Source: Branchiostoma floridae
Taxonomy: Eukaryota > Chordata > Leptocardii > Amphioxiformes > Branchiostomatidae
Assembly: GCF_000003815.2 (NCBI RefSeq)
Contig: NC_049980.1
Span: forward strand, 10,870,879-10,934,878
Reading direction: 5' to 3'
Length of the DNA: 64,000 nucleotides
Shown: in pieces, positions 24,904 to 35,548 of the stretch
Position numbering within the stretch: position 1 is the stretch's first letter
Layout: each line of letters starts with the position of its first letter
Program-made: the position numbers and the translations under genes
Notes under the pieces: model-generated
The model's input: the letters and a program-made list of their open reading frames with translations, nothing else
Told to the model about the DNA's origin: nothing
The model's database searches: none

Positions 24904-26241
24904 TTATGCCATCTTTAAGATTTGCTGCAGAGTGAAGACTGCGTCCAGTCGACCTCCGGGTTGAGTCTCCTGAACACACCGTCCAAGTGCGCCCTCTAGC
25001 GGCCTCTTGATTTTATTCGGAGGGTCGTGTAGAAGTCCTTCAAAGTGCTTATCACTTTCCACGCTACCCGCAACCTCCACTCTTTGCTCCTCACGTTCTT
25101 CACTCGTTTTGCTCCAATTGCGCCGCTCTGGATGTTTTTGCAGATTGGACAAAAGTCGGGCACATATGCTGGCATACATCATTGGAGTGTACTTGAAAAT
25201 GTCCTCACAATGATACTCATCGCTGTACAATGTCTTCTGGAAGTCCATGTAACACTGCTCGTTGCACATCCCCGTCTGTTCTTGATTGACAACCGTTCGC
25301 CTGTCAATCACCATCACATCATCCAAGTCGATCAGTCGAACCCAGCCGCGACTGTCGACTGCGAAGTTTTGGAACGACACATCCAGCAAAAACAGAACCC
25401 AGTCCGGGTCCTTTTCGCGGAGGGTGTCCACCAGTTGTAACAGCTGTAAAGCAATGTCAACCCGAACTTCCCATGAAGAGTCCATGAAAGTGTCTAGCGT
25501 CCTCCCCGCATGTTCCACCACAATCACTCTTCCACAAGCCCCATAAAACTTGGGGAAGGGCCAAGGCGTTTTAGACTTAGTAGTGAAATATCGGAGTAAG
25601 ACCGCCTCCTCGTTTAGGAGAAGTGAGGTGGAGAGAAACGCACGTCCGACTCTATCAACTACCGTATTCTCGCTTTTGACATACAACCTTGTCACTTCTT
25701 GCAGAAACCTGGCAGATAGACAAAGTGACAAGGCTGACTTCTCCTTGTGGGAGATTCTCCACGCTTCCCGCAACCAGTCTGGTTTCAAAGCAACATCGGT
25801 GACCAATATGGTCTCCAGTATAAAAGACGAAGGATTGCACGCATCAGTACGTGGTGTTGTCCCACATATAAAGCTCTCATATCTCTGCCACATATACTCT
25901 TCACTGAGGACTTTAGCAATGGCCGTTTTACCATCTACAGTCCCGATGGAAGCGATACCTTTCTTTAGCGGCTTGCCTTTGTGCACCTTCACGAAGTGAC
26001 CTCGACGTAGAAGTTCACAGGTGTCCCCAAAACACGCCGGACATTTTTCTGGCTCGGCCCACGAAATCAGGATGTCGTCTGTCTCGGCAGATTGTCTGTG
26101 ATGTACCCTTACACTGTGTATGTAGACAAAAATAACGAACAGCAGTACTGCCAAAAGGAGAACCTTCAACCTGGTCGACCTTTGAACCGGCAGAACACGA
26201 TGCAAACGCCTCAATGTTGAGCATAGAGTGGACATTTTCAA
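24904..26241 (-). CDS. Divergent protein kinase domain 2 (DIPK2/DIA1-type), intronless
   Basis: A single uninterrupted frame of 445 codons. Family proteins are secretory-pathway (Golgi/secreted) kinase-fold proteins. Residues ~25-44 (LKVLLLAVLLFVIFVYIHSV) form a signal anchor. CPACFG (67-72) is the DIPK2 hallmark. PFPKFYGACGR (~228-238), LLDVSFQNFAV (285-295, catalytic-loop Asp287 and Asn292), LIDLDDV (303-309, the DFG-equivalent Asp305) and LLHDPPNKI (403-411) follow in the family order. Lys110 in AIAKVL is a candidate ATP-binding lysine. Length is close to human DIPK2A (about 430 aa from memory). Vertebrate DIPK2A has introns, so this may be an ancient retrocopy or a lineage intron loss; the frame is intact and looks functional. 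A second Met at residue 3 could be the true start. DIPK2A versus DIPK2B cannot be decided. Confidence 0.88.
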   Translation of the reverse strand: MKMSTLCSTLRRLHRVLPVQRSTRLKVLLLAVLLFVIFVYIHSVRVHHRQSAETDDILISWAEPEKCPACFGDTCELLRRGHFVKVHKGKPLKKGIASIGTVDGKTAIAKVLSEEYMWQRYESFICGTTPRTDACNPSSFILETILVTDVALKPDWLREAWRISHKEKSALSLCLSARFLQEVTRLYVKSENTVVDRVGRAFLSTSLLLNEEAVLLRYFTTKSKTPWPFPKFYGACGRVIVVEHAGRTLDTFMDSSWEVRVDIALQLLQLVDTLREKDPDWVLFLLDVSFQNFAVDSRGWVRLIDLDDVMVIDRRTVVNQEQTGMCNEQCYMDFQKTLYSDEYHCEDIFKYTPMMYASICARLLSNLQKHPERRNWSKTSEEREEQRVEVAGSVESDKHFEGLLHDPPNKIKRPLEGALGRCVQETQPGGRLDAVFTLQQILKMA

Positions 26242-28424
26242 ACAAAGCTAGCTTAGTAGCTATATATGGTCAGTCCTGGGACTTCCGAAAGAAGAAAACT
26301 TCCCCATTTAGAGTATATGACCAATGCTTTTGTTGGGTGATTCCCCTAGCAAACCCCGAGGAACCGTAAATCAGACTAGGTGCGCATCTGCTTCGCGCAC
26401 CATTAATGATTATCAAGGTCAGGTTAAGGTCGCAGCCCACAGCATTTCTTCTATTACGTAGGGGCAAAAAAGTAGTGCGGCCGAAATCTGGAAGCGCCTG
26501 TAAACACCGTAACGTGAACGACAGTGGGGGATGAGCTTTGCTATATGGTAGTACAAGAAGTCGACTTTCAGGTGGTATGTGTAAGGTTTTGATGTTTGTC
26601 CATTTGGTGTATAAATGCGCGTGACCTTTACAGCTGCCTGCCCTTGTGAGTCGGCTGCAGTTCCGCATGACCCCGCATGACCCCATTTAAAAGAGGTCTT
26701 TACAAAAATTCAAAATAATAATAATAATAATCATCTGGTGTATTTTGCCAGCCAGTAGGTACCCAGTATGAGTAATGAGGCTGTTTAACGTGGTCGAGGC
26801 ACCTCCTCGAGCACGGGACCCCCGTTTTACGTCCCTCCCGGAAGACGATTTCGTGGAAACTTCGTGAGGCTACAGCAATCCGGACGTCCTTGGTTGGTCC
26901 CCCATCCAAGCACTGTCCGGACCGTCGCGTTGCTTAACTTCCGAGATCGAGGGATCGGGTGTACCAACGCGCCACGCGGCCGTAGCAAAAAACGACAACT
27001 TTTTCTGTTTTTCAATTATTTTGGTAGGTTATACCCTCGACTTCAACATATTAGTTTGTCGTACTTGAAAACTGCACCCTGGTATGATTTTATCAGCGTC
27101 GATGTCAGTCACCTTGTGGTCCTTAACTATAGAAATCCCCATAGGCCGAAAACTGTGTGAGTCTGCTACCTTGAACCACAGCGGGGATCGGCCCGGAATT
27201 GCAAGCAAACTTGTATTCGACCAAAATCACATGGCATATTGACTATTGATGTCGGCTCACTTCAAAACGTGCCAGTTTTACAGCGTCAGAACCGCCGTTG
27301 CCATGGCAACGTCACTATGGCCCCGCCCTATGCTTAACTATGGGACTCAGCGTGGAATTGCCGTTGGCCGGAACACCGTTCACCCCCCCCCCCCTTTCTG
27401 TCGCAACGAAGCCGCATGCTAACCCTAAATGATTCAGAAAGTTAGAATATGCACCTTAGAACTTCTTTTAGAACAGAAACCCAACCGGAATTGTACATTT
27501 GTCCGGAAAACGGGACCCCTGACAGCTCCCTCAGATTGGCCTTGTACGGGACCTGCCCTTGTGCTGGGTGCCGAAGTACGAAGTTGGCAATATCTCAGCA
27601 ACCGCTTGTATGTCTGGACTAAAATTTGGCACAGTTCTATATCTTGACTTCTTTTATTCTATAAAGCAAAAGAAATTCAAGTTCAAGTTCGTTTAAATAT
27701 TCAAGGGAGGTTCGACTTTAGAGGCGGGGGGGGGGGGTATTTTCTAAAATGTAGTAAAGGCACGAATCTTTATGAAAACAACATGTTTGACACACTTGGA
27801 TTTTGATGATATAGTAATGTGTTTCCAACTTAACACTTTTCCCCACCTTTTCGTTAGCGTATTGTTTAAGAAAGGTTTATTTGCATTTTGTCGGCTGTTT
27901 TAAATCCATTCCATAGAATGATAGAGGTCGAAAAAATACACTTTCCAAGGAATCTGCAACAATTCTGACACTGACAATTCTTAGGAGATATGTTTTAATG
28001 TGTTGATATTCTTAAAATAATAAATTTGGGGGTATTTTCCATAACGTTACCCCGAATAACGTAAGTACCTGTGGCATGGTATTCATTGGAAATCGTACCG
28101 TACAGACCATAATAAAATCATATCCCTCATTGCGATTGCGTTGAAAGACAGTAAATTCAACAACAAGTTCAACGTTAACGACTTGAGCAGTGACTGGGAA
28201 TTGAAGTTTTTACAAAAGATGTAGATTAAAAGCACTAGTGTAGATCAAAATGATATTTCCCATATTTCGTCTTATTACCAAGTTAAAATCATATCAACTT
28301 TCATTACATGTACACGTATTACCGCAACTCCTGCACGTGTTCAGTTCAATGTGCAAGGAATGTTCTGCGTCCCAACACCAGGACATGATATGTTTTAGAT
28401 ACTCAATCTACACACTAAGAAGTG
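26242..28424. other. Intergenic region between DIPK2-like gene and TMEM68-like copy B
   Basis: Contains the 5S-derived SINE (26708-26983). A run of C at about 27384-27396 and a run of G at about 27726-27737 lie some 340 bp apart and could pair. The rest is unassigned DNA with no recognisable coding exon; the sequence just upstream of the DIPK2-like start should hold its promoter. Confidence 0.5.
26708..26983 (-). mobile_element. 5S rRNA-derived SINE (SINE3-like)
   Basis: Read on the minus strand, the head (26983 to about 26880) matches 5S rRNA internal-promoter landmarks: CCGATC..., GATCTCGGAAGTTAAGCAAC (box A region) and GTGCTTGGATGGGGGACC (box C region). A non-5S body follows and the element ends in a (TTA)n tail at 26713-26731, a typical SINE tail. 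The 5S part departs from a functional 5S gene outside the promoter boxes and is joined to a foreign tail, so it is a retroposon rather than a 5S gene. Target duplications are not clear. Confidence 0.8.
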
Positions 28425-31400
28425 TCAGCCATTCTTTTGGAAACGGAAGACGGGAATTCTTTCCAGAAGGGCGCGAAGAAGATTTCCCGGAATTTTCTGA
28501 TGAGCCTCTATCATGTCCTCCAGGGCACGGTGAGTCTGAAAGGACAAGAGAAGGTTGTAACTCTCTCGAGTTTACGTTCAGAAGTGATTGGTCATCAGTA
28601 TTGATCCTGAAGAAGGCGACAGTGGTCGTTGCTAATTTGATCCGTGTGTGTATTCGTGTTGAACGAAAGATAAGCATTGTAGTAAGAAAATGTTGTGCTT
28701 TGGATACCTGTTTGCTGTCCGTAGGCTGGACATTCAGTATCATGGTCATTTACTTAAAGAACTGCGTGTGTGCAACAGTGGTGTAGTTTTGAGATCTTTA
28801 GAAACGTTGTGTATATTCTTGCCTATGACAATGCAAGACGAGTGTCTATGACTGTGCATTTTGTCCACACAGGATATAAAGGTATAAACAGAAATAGTAT
28901 TAACTAATCTGCCATTAGAATGCTGGCTTACCTTCTTAGCAAGCTCTTCAGCAGAAAGACTTGGGTCGTAGATAGGGTCTCCTATGTAGGTTCTGTGTGG
29001 CCAACATGTCGACATGATCAACAAAACATCTCATTTCAACATGTATAACATGTCTCATATCAAGCTCAAATTCTTTACGGATGCTATCATAGAAAATGGT
29101 GAAAAATGTTCTTGTCCTTTTTTATAGCATGTAACACCTAAACGTTAACATTTAAAATATCACATCATACCGGTCTTGGTCCTGGTTCTCCATTCTCACC
29201 ACACACATACACTAACCTGAGTTTGACAGGGAATCCTCCATAGATACCAACAACAGGCATTCTCGTTTTCTCATATACCCACTCCAGGAACCCTGGGTAC
29301 AAAACAATACAGTCATTACCATACACATTAACGCTAGTTCACCTTTTTCCGCGGGGGTGACCTATATCCGTTATTTTTTTCAAAACAGGGTATTTAGGCA
29401 GATCAAGCCGACGGGTGGTAGTTTTAGACTGCAATATACTGAAAACATTGCAATTTGAAACTTCCGTCGACGTGATAGCCCCAAATGCCTTGTTTTTAAA
29501 TGCAACGGATATAGATTACCCAGCGGATAAAGGTGAACTACGGAAAAATGACTGGAAAGTTATCGTTGATTGAGGTGAACAAAATTCATTTTTATTTGTT
29601 CATGTGTAGACAAAACCTTCAGCCGTACGTGGTACTTACGTTTTCCCATCCGCGGTGTTCTGAACGCTTCCCGGCAATTTTGCGTAAACATGGGAAAGAT
29701 AGGCTTCAGACCAACAAAAACAGCAACAAAAGAGCATAGTCAATATTGGCTCGTAAAGTATTTCAAATCGACTAAACATATATGATCAATCCGATTCATG
29801 AGAAACATGTTTATTCATATTTTCCGCCAATTTCCACCCGTCCATTGCATATCAGTAAGTTGAAAATGAAGCTTTGAATTACTTGTTTTCCGTCGTATAA
29901 TTTGTGTAAATAGAAACTGATGAAGGGCGTAATCACAAAAATCAAACGACGGAAACGACAAAGGTAGTGTAGGAATGTTTAATGTCTATGTATGAAATAT
30001 GACGATCATAATTTGACAGATAACTCCAGAAAGTACAATATATCATTTAACATGATTCAGTGAACCAATCAGAACGTTCACAACAATCACAAGTGTATCA
30101 ACTAGGCGGATAGACCAATCAGCACCAAGGACAGGAATTGTGGTGAAGGGTACGTGTTCATTTTGACGTAACACGTCATTGGTAGGAGGTACATTAATTA
30201 AAAGCACGAACCAATCAGCTTGAGGAGAAGAGAATGATGCCACCAATGACTTACTACACCGGCCTCTTTCGCCACGGCGGCGAATCCCATTCTCCTTTTC
30301 CACATGAGTCTGTAGTTCTCGTCCCCGAAGAGCGCTTCCCTCAATCCGCCAGGCGCCAGGCCCAACAGGTTTCCCTTCTTCAGCACCTGGACACAGTGTT
30401 GGTGTTCTCCTGATGTCACACCCATCGTGTGCAGCATGAATTTCCAGCCTGAAGAGGGGGAGAGCGTAATAATTTGGAGACATAAAGAGTAAAGTTAGTA
30501 GTCTTACAGGAGAAGTGACATGTGGAAAGTGGAACTGTGTATATGGTGATTCAGTGGACATTATCATCACAAATGTGTCTGGTGAAGTTGCATGGGAGTC
30601 AAGTTGGGACTAGGAAAAAATTGTGTTTCCGGCCAGCTGCTGGCGACTGACCCTAGCAAAAATCGACATCAACCGACCTCTAGCCTATTTTTCTTAGGTC
30701 CACCACTGCAAGGGATATAACGTTAAACCTTTCCGTCAGTCATCGGATGAAAAAAAAATTGTAGAATTACTTTTCAACACACAAGTTCTGTAGCGATAGA
30801 AAATGGTGCTTGTACAAAGTATTTCTGTATGTATGATGGATAACGTTAGGTATGATGGCGAAAAATAGCAGCATCTGATCCATTTCTGTACAAAATCTTT
30901 AACAGTCCCTACCTACCGACCTTAATCTTTAAAGCCGTAGTCGGAAACACAATATTGATTACAGAACTATCGAATTACGTCGAAAATTTTTAGGGGTAGT
31001 AGCAGTGTTGGAAGTAAAGCGTTAGCATTTTCTATCATGAGTTGCTGTGTCAAATTAGTGTTTGACAGAAAGCTAAATTACACTGAAAGAAACGATGAGC
31101 TCATACCTGGAATGTTGAACATAAAGCGGTCGGCCACAGCGCACAGAGGTCTGTTCTGTACGAGGTTGACTTTTGCCAGCACGTAGTAGAAGTCTAACGG
31201 CACGGTACCGTGGTAGTACACAAGCAACCCCGGGCCGCGTGTGGGCAGTTTCTCCAGACCATGGATTTCATGAGCTGAGGGTTGAAAGGGGATTTCGCCA
31301 CAAGAAAACGTTTAATCACAAATCCTTTCCACTAATGTTAGACGGCGATCGCTGAGCGACCGTACAGCGACCAAAATTGGATTTGTGTGACCCTAGAATC

Positions 31401-32390
31401 ATCACTGTGGAGTAGGATGCAAGATGTTTAAACAAGACAACAAAACACACAAAATGTAAAAAGAAAAGATATTGAATGGTCTGTCAAATCTCTGGTCGCT
31501 TTGCGATCACAACCTCTGTGAGTGCAACTAAGAATACAAGACTTCGTACAAGACAAGTAAGAATTAAAGTGAACTAGGTACATGGGGACCCGATGGCATA
31601 CGTTAGAATATAAAAGTTAATACCGTTACAGTACACTATTGGCAGTATGGCAGCATTATCTTTCTATTTATATCGCCTGTTATATATAAACATGATGATG
31701 ATTCCTAGCCTGAGTATTATCCTGGTTGGCCTACCTTACCGGTGCTCCCACACTCCCCCCTCTGGTTGGTGAGTGGTGAGTATGGGAGCCCTGGTAAACT
31801 AATTAGGCTCATGATGGGAGCCCTGGTATTCGCTAAACTAACCAGGTTGATACTTCTCGCACTCTTGTGTATATTATTGTGTATTGACTGTATTGTGTTA
31901 GTGGTGCCGCCAACATCAGCTCTTTGCTTATAAGTACTGTGTGTGTATTTCGTATTTTTCGTTTAATAAAAAGAAATGTACAACTAATAGTAGCGTAACA
32001 TGAAAACACAGACTCACCGTGCCAAACCTTGGCCATGATGTCCCAAACGGTGGACGCCATCCGCCGTGCCGGTAACCAGACATCGCCGGCAAACGGGTCC
32101 GTCAGGTTGTGCTTCTCGCCATAGCGGTGGATAATGATTACCGTGACGTACAGGGCTCCCACCATGGTCCAGGGGAGGATGTACAGTACAATCGTGGGCA
32201 GGAGAATCCAGTAGGTAAACACTGTTCCCCAGTCTAGACTGTGAAGACCCAGATACCCCATGGCGACTTGGAGCGTTTCTATGGTAACGGTGACGCTTTC
32301 CGTCCATGATAAGATGGTGATGTTTGTGAGGAGTTGTTCTGTGGTGGCGTTACAGACCAGGCTGGACTCTGGAGCCGGTTGGAGTGACAT
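28425..32390 (-). CDS. TMEM68-like acyltransferase, copy B
   Basis: Seven coding exons: 32018-32390, 31107-31274, 30255-30448, 29640-29703, 29217-29292, 28932-28992, 28425-28535. They splice in frame with the same phases as copy A and give 348 aa. Catalytic YYHGTVPLD (His146, Asp152), LAPGGLREALFGDENY, FLEWVYEKTRMPVV and YGGFPVKLRTYIGDP are intact, so ER triacylglycerol synthesis is likely. The start is the ATG at 32390 (CCACCATG), just after an acceptor-like GTGTGACAG; in-frame upstream Met codons lie before that acceptor and are probably intronic. Codons 1-37 match copy A at 107 of 111 bases, whereas the following membrane region is much more diverged. Like copy A it has IYDP where copy C has IPYDP. 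Intron 3 keeps recognisable homology to copy A. Confidence 0.92.
29337..29538 (+). mobile_element. TA-flanked MITE, copy 2, in intron 4 of TMEM68-like copy B
   Basis: GTTCACCTTTTTCCGCGGGG at the left end and GGATAAAGGTGAAC at the right end, each bordered by TA (29335-29336, 29539-29540). The element is 202 bp. Interior CAGGGTATTTAGGCAGATC and GCAATATACTGAAAA match copy 3 at 37147. Confidence 0.85.
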
Positions 32391-35300
32391 GGTGGCACTA
32401 CAGTTACCACCTGTCACACAAACTGTCAGAAAGGAACAATAACAAGTAAAATTTACGGGAAAGCACATATCGATTATGTTCTATCATCAGCCAATCAGCA
32501 TCGCTTGTGTGAAGTAAAAGGAGAGCTAGGTCACTAAATGTCAAGGTCGACTCCGTGGTTGCTACGAGTGTCGGTATTCGCTATTTTAGTATGAATGTCA
32601 AAGGTTATAATATATACCTAATATGTACATCATTTACAAACTCATGCGCTAATAATGCCAATTGCAAGAACACACTGGCACAGATACGGTAACGCTAAAA
32701 ATGCAAAAAAGAGTTGTGTCTACACGTATAATGTATCATATGTACATATACATAACCGCGGATTTGCTTATCTTTTGTAGGCAGTGGCCTGATGAATGAC
32801 GCTCAGCTAAGGAAACGGTGACCTTTCCTTTTATACATACATGTATCTATAAATAACGCATCAAAACCCTGTACATCATATTGAGAAGCTATTCGAGTTT
32901 CGTAGTAATTCATCTCGAGCTTCCAGTTGTAGTGTCAAGGACTCAGCTGCAGTGACTTTCTAGCTTAGCAAATAGACATCTGTTGATCCACAAATATGCA
33001 CACGTCCTATCTGTGACCACAATTTATGCTATGACACACGTACTGCACTTACAATTGGATGTGGCCCCGTCCGCTAAGTGTGCCATGGTGAATATGGTGA
33101 AGACGAACATTTTAACCACAAACGTGGCGATGTTTTTTCTCCTCACATTCGGGATCGTCTTGATCGTCCAACCAAAGCAAATGTGACCTTTGGTAGGTCA
33201 TATGCTGATCACATGTGCTGTGGATGCCAATGTTGATACAGTATGGTCTGCCTAACACCGCCTTTTGACCTTTGGCATTGTTACTCTTGATAACTGGTGT
33301 TATTCTGTGTACACGAGTGAAAGCAGAAGTGTAACGGTACACTAAAAAGCTTTGCGGAGACATTTAATAATTGCACCATTGTAGAGGCGTTTCCGTTTAA
33401 TTGCACTCCCCATTTGTCAGCACATTTTGTGCAATTATCCGGATGGTGCAACAAAGCAAAGTTATTCAGCTGGACCGCATCATTACGGACTGGGATTCCG
33501 TGTAATTAACAGAAGTGTGCAATTATTCGTTGTGCAATTAACTGGCTTCTACTGTACCTGATATTTCAAAAAGATAACTCTATCTGAATCAAATGTTCTA
33601 ATGGCAAAAACGACCAAATTGATAAGGAGAGATTCAAATCAATCTTCCAAGAGCAATGATGGCCAACTATATATGTTTTTATTTCTGGAAAATAATCTTT
33701 AACAATACAATGCACATCATTGTGGAACATAATCCTTTAATACAATGTAAGTAACATGGAAGCACTTTACATAGAAAGTGAACAGTTTTCAGGAGTAATT
33801 GTACACAATATAGTGACACATTATTCTTTTTTGCACAACATGTAATTTGTGACACTAATAATGTAAATCAAGTTAAGCATTGCACATTGCACGTTAATTT
33901 TTTTCATATTTTGGAATGCAGTCTACATTGATAATGTCTGCCATTTGTTGAAAGAACAGCTTAAGATTTGATTATTGATTAACTGATTAACTAATTAATT
34001 GATTTGTTAATGAGCTACTTATACTTCAGCAACAATCAGCAATTAATTAAGACTTTCTGGAATGATACTTCCACATGTTGAGGCACTGTAGACTCTTCAA
34101 ACGAAGCTGAAAGTGACATGAACAAAACATGTATGACATGCCACTATTGCCACACAAGATGCCTTACTAATGTAAAACATCTTGAATGGTTTTAGACAAT
34201 TCTCAGTCAAATAAGCAGAGCAATAATTGCCTGATATATTTCATAGGGTATACCATATAAATAACACTGATGGACATGGAGAATCATACTGAATTTTGCA
34301 ATACATGTACTTAAAAAATGATACCACAATTTTAACAATCATGACACTGTAAAATTATTCCACCTTTAGTTACATATTGTGCCTTCTGGTGTACATTTGT
34401 GATAATTATTAAAAATTGCGACCAACATCATAAATCAACCAACGTGAACATGACAAAAACGCAACTGCAGCAGACTATTTGGTCCAGGACCTACAAATAC
34501 AGTGTACCTCCATCCCATATTCATACTTTGTCAAAATTAATTTCATATTATCTCACAGCTTCACAAATATGTCAGTGCACATTCATAAACATGCACAAAA
34601 ATTGCTTCTATCAAAGTTGCAACATAAAGAAGACTAGCTACTCTGTTATACACAGTCATGTACATTGATTGATAGATAAATTATGCAACATCTACAATGA
34701 CTTTATTTTTTCTGCTGTTACAAGTACTGACATTTTTCCACAAAAATAGTATATTCATTTGTTTCATTTAATAGTTCCACAGTTTTCAATGGTCCTTATA
34801 CAGGCACCTTAAATCATCTTTTTATTACACAACTTTACTCCAGGGACACACCAGAACAAAACTCCAGAACAGCTTTTTGATTTAAAGAAAAATTATGTTC
34901 TGGAAATCTCCCCTCACAACCTTGTTTGTACAAGAAGCATGTCTCTACAACTTGTAGCATGTCACAATACATGTACATAATTCATGTATACAAAATGAGA
35001 ATGTTGACAGCTTGCCAATAACTTTCCCTTTAATACTTTTCCTGCTGTACAACCATGCCTTTTTATCACTTCTTTGTATATCTTCTCTCAATGTAGCCCA
35101 CAACTCTGGCAATTCCAACATCTATGTCACAATGGAACGCATTTCCACAACCCTGAGACAGCAACTTTCAATCTGGCTTATTCCAAAACAGAGAGAAAAT
35201 TAAACTTTTCCATTTGAATTCTTCAAACATATTATCAAGAACAATAAACAAACCACTGTTCATCTTCATATACCTCTGTAATCTCCAAGCATGTCATGGA

Positions 35301-35548
35301 GGCTATTAGATTATTATGTTTCCCAACAATATGCTTGGAAATGTATACTTCCTTATCACACTTTCATGGATGTGTTTTACTTCTTGACTATAAGGACACT
35401 GCACTGACAGGACTGTTTCCCATCCTGCAAATATTAATGACCATTGCATGACTGGACCAAACCACTGCACTTGGTACCCACTGAACATATCACACTACAA
35501 CACATTGATAAGATATTTTACTGTGTTAGGGAAGACCACACATCCTGT
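32391..35548. other. Intergenic region between TMEM68-like copies B and C
   Basis: Upstream DNA of copy B and 3' UTR/downstream DNA of copy C. A pogo-like MITE lies at 33366-33554. From about 33660 to 35500 the sequence is AT-rich and featureless. No gene is recognised. Confidence 0.5.
33366..33554 (-). mobile_element. Pogo/Tigger-like MITE remnant
   Basis: The right end, read on the minus strand, is CAGTAGAAGCCAGTTAATTG, preceded by TA, as in pogo-type terminal repeats. GTGCAATTA motifs recur in both orientations (33366 onward, 33512-33541), giving a partial inverted-repeat structure; the left end lacks the CAGTAGAAG part. No coding frame. Confidence 0.5.

Noticed and set aside
26880-26983. 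Possible functional 5S rRNA gene
   Set aside because: Only the promoter blocks match 5S, the 5' and 3' ends do not, and it is fused to a SINE tail.
28250-28786. 178-codon plus-strand open frame
   Set aside because: Antisense to the last exon of TMEM68 copy B, with no domain.
30043-30570. 175-codon minus-strand open frame
   Set aside because: Out-of-frame reading across exon 3 of TMEM68 copy B; the correct frame continues the seven-exon gene.
32391-32468. N-terminal extension of TMEM68 copy B from an upstream Met
   Set aside because: It reads through an acceptor-like GTGTGACAG and has no counterpart in copy A; the CCACCATG at 32390 is preferred.
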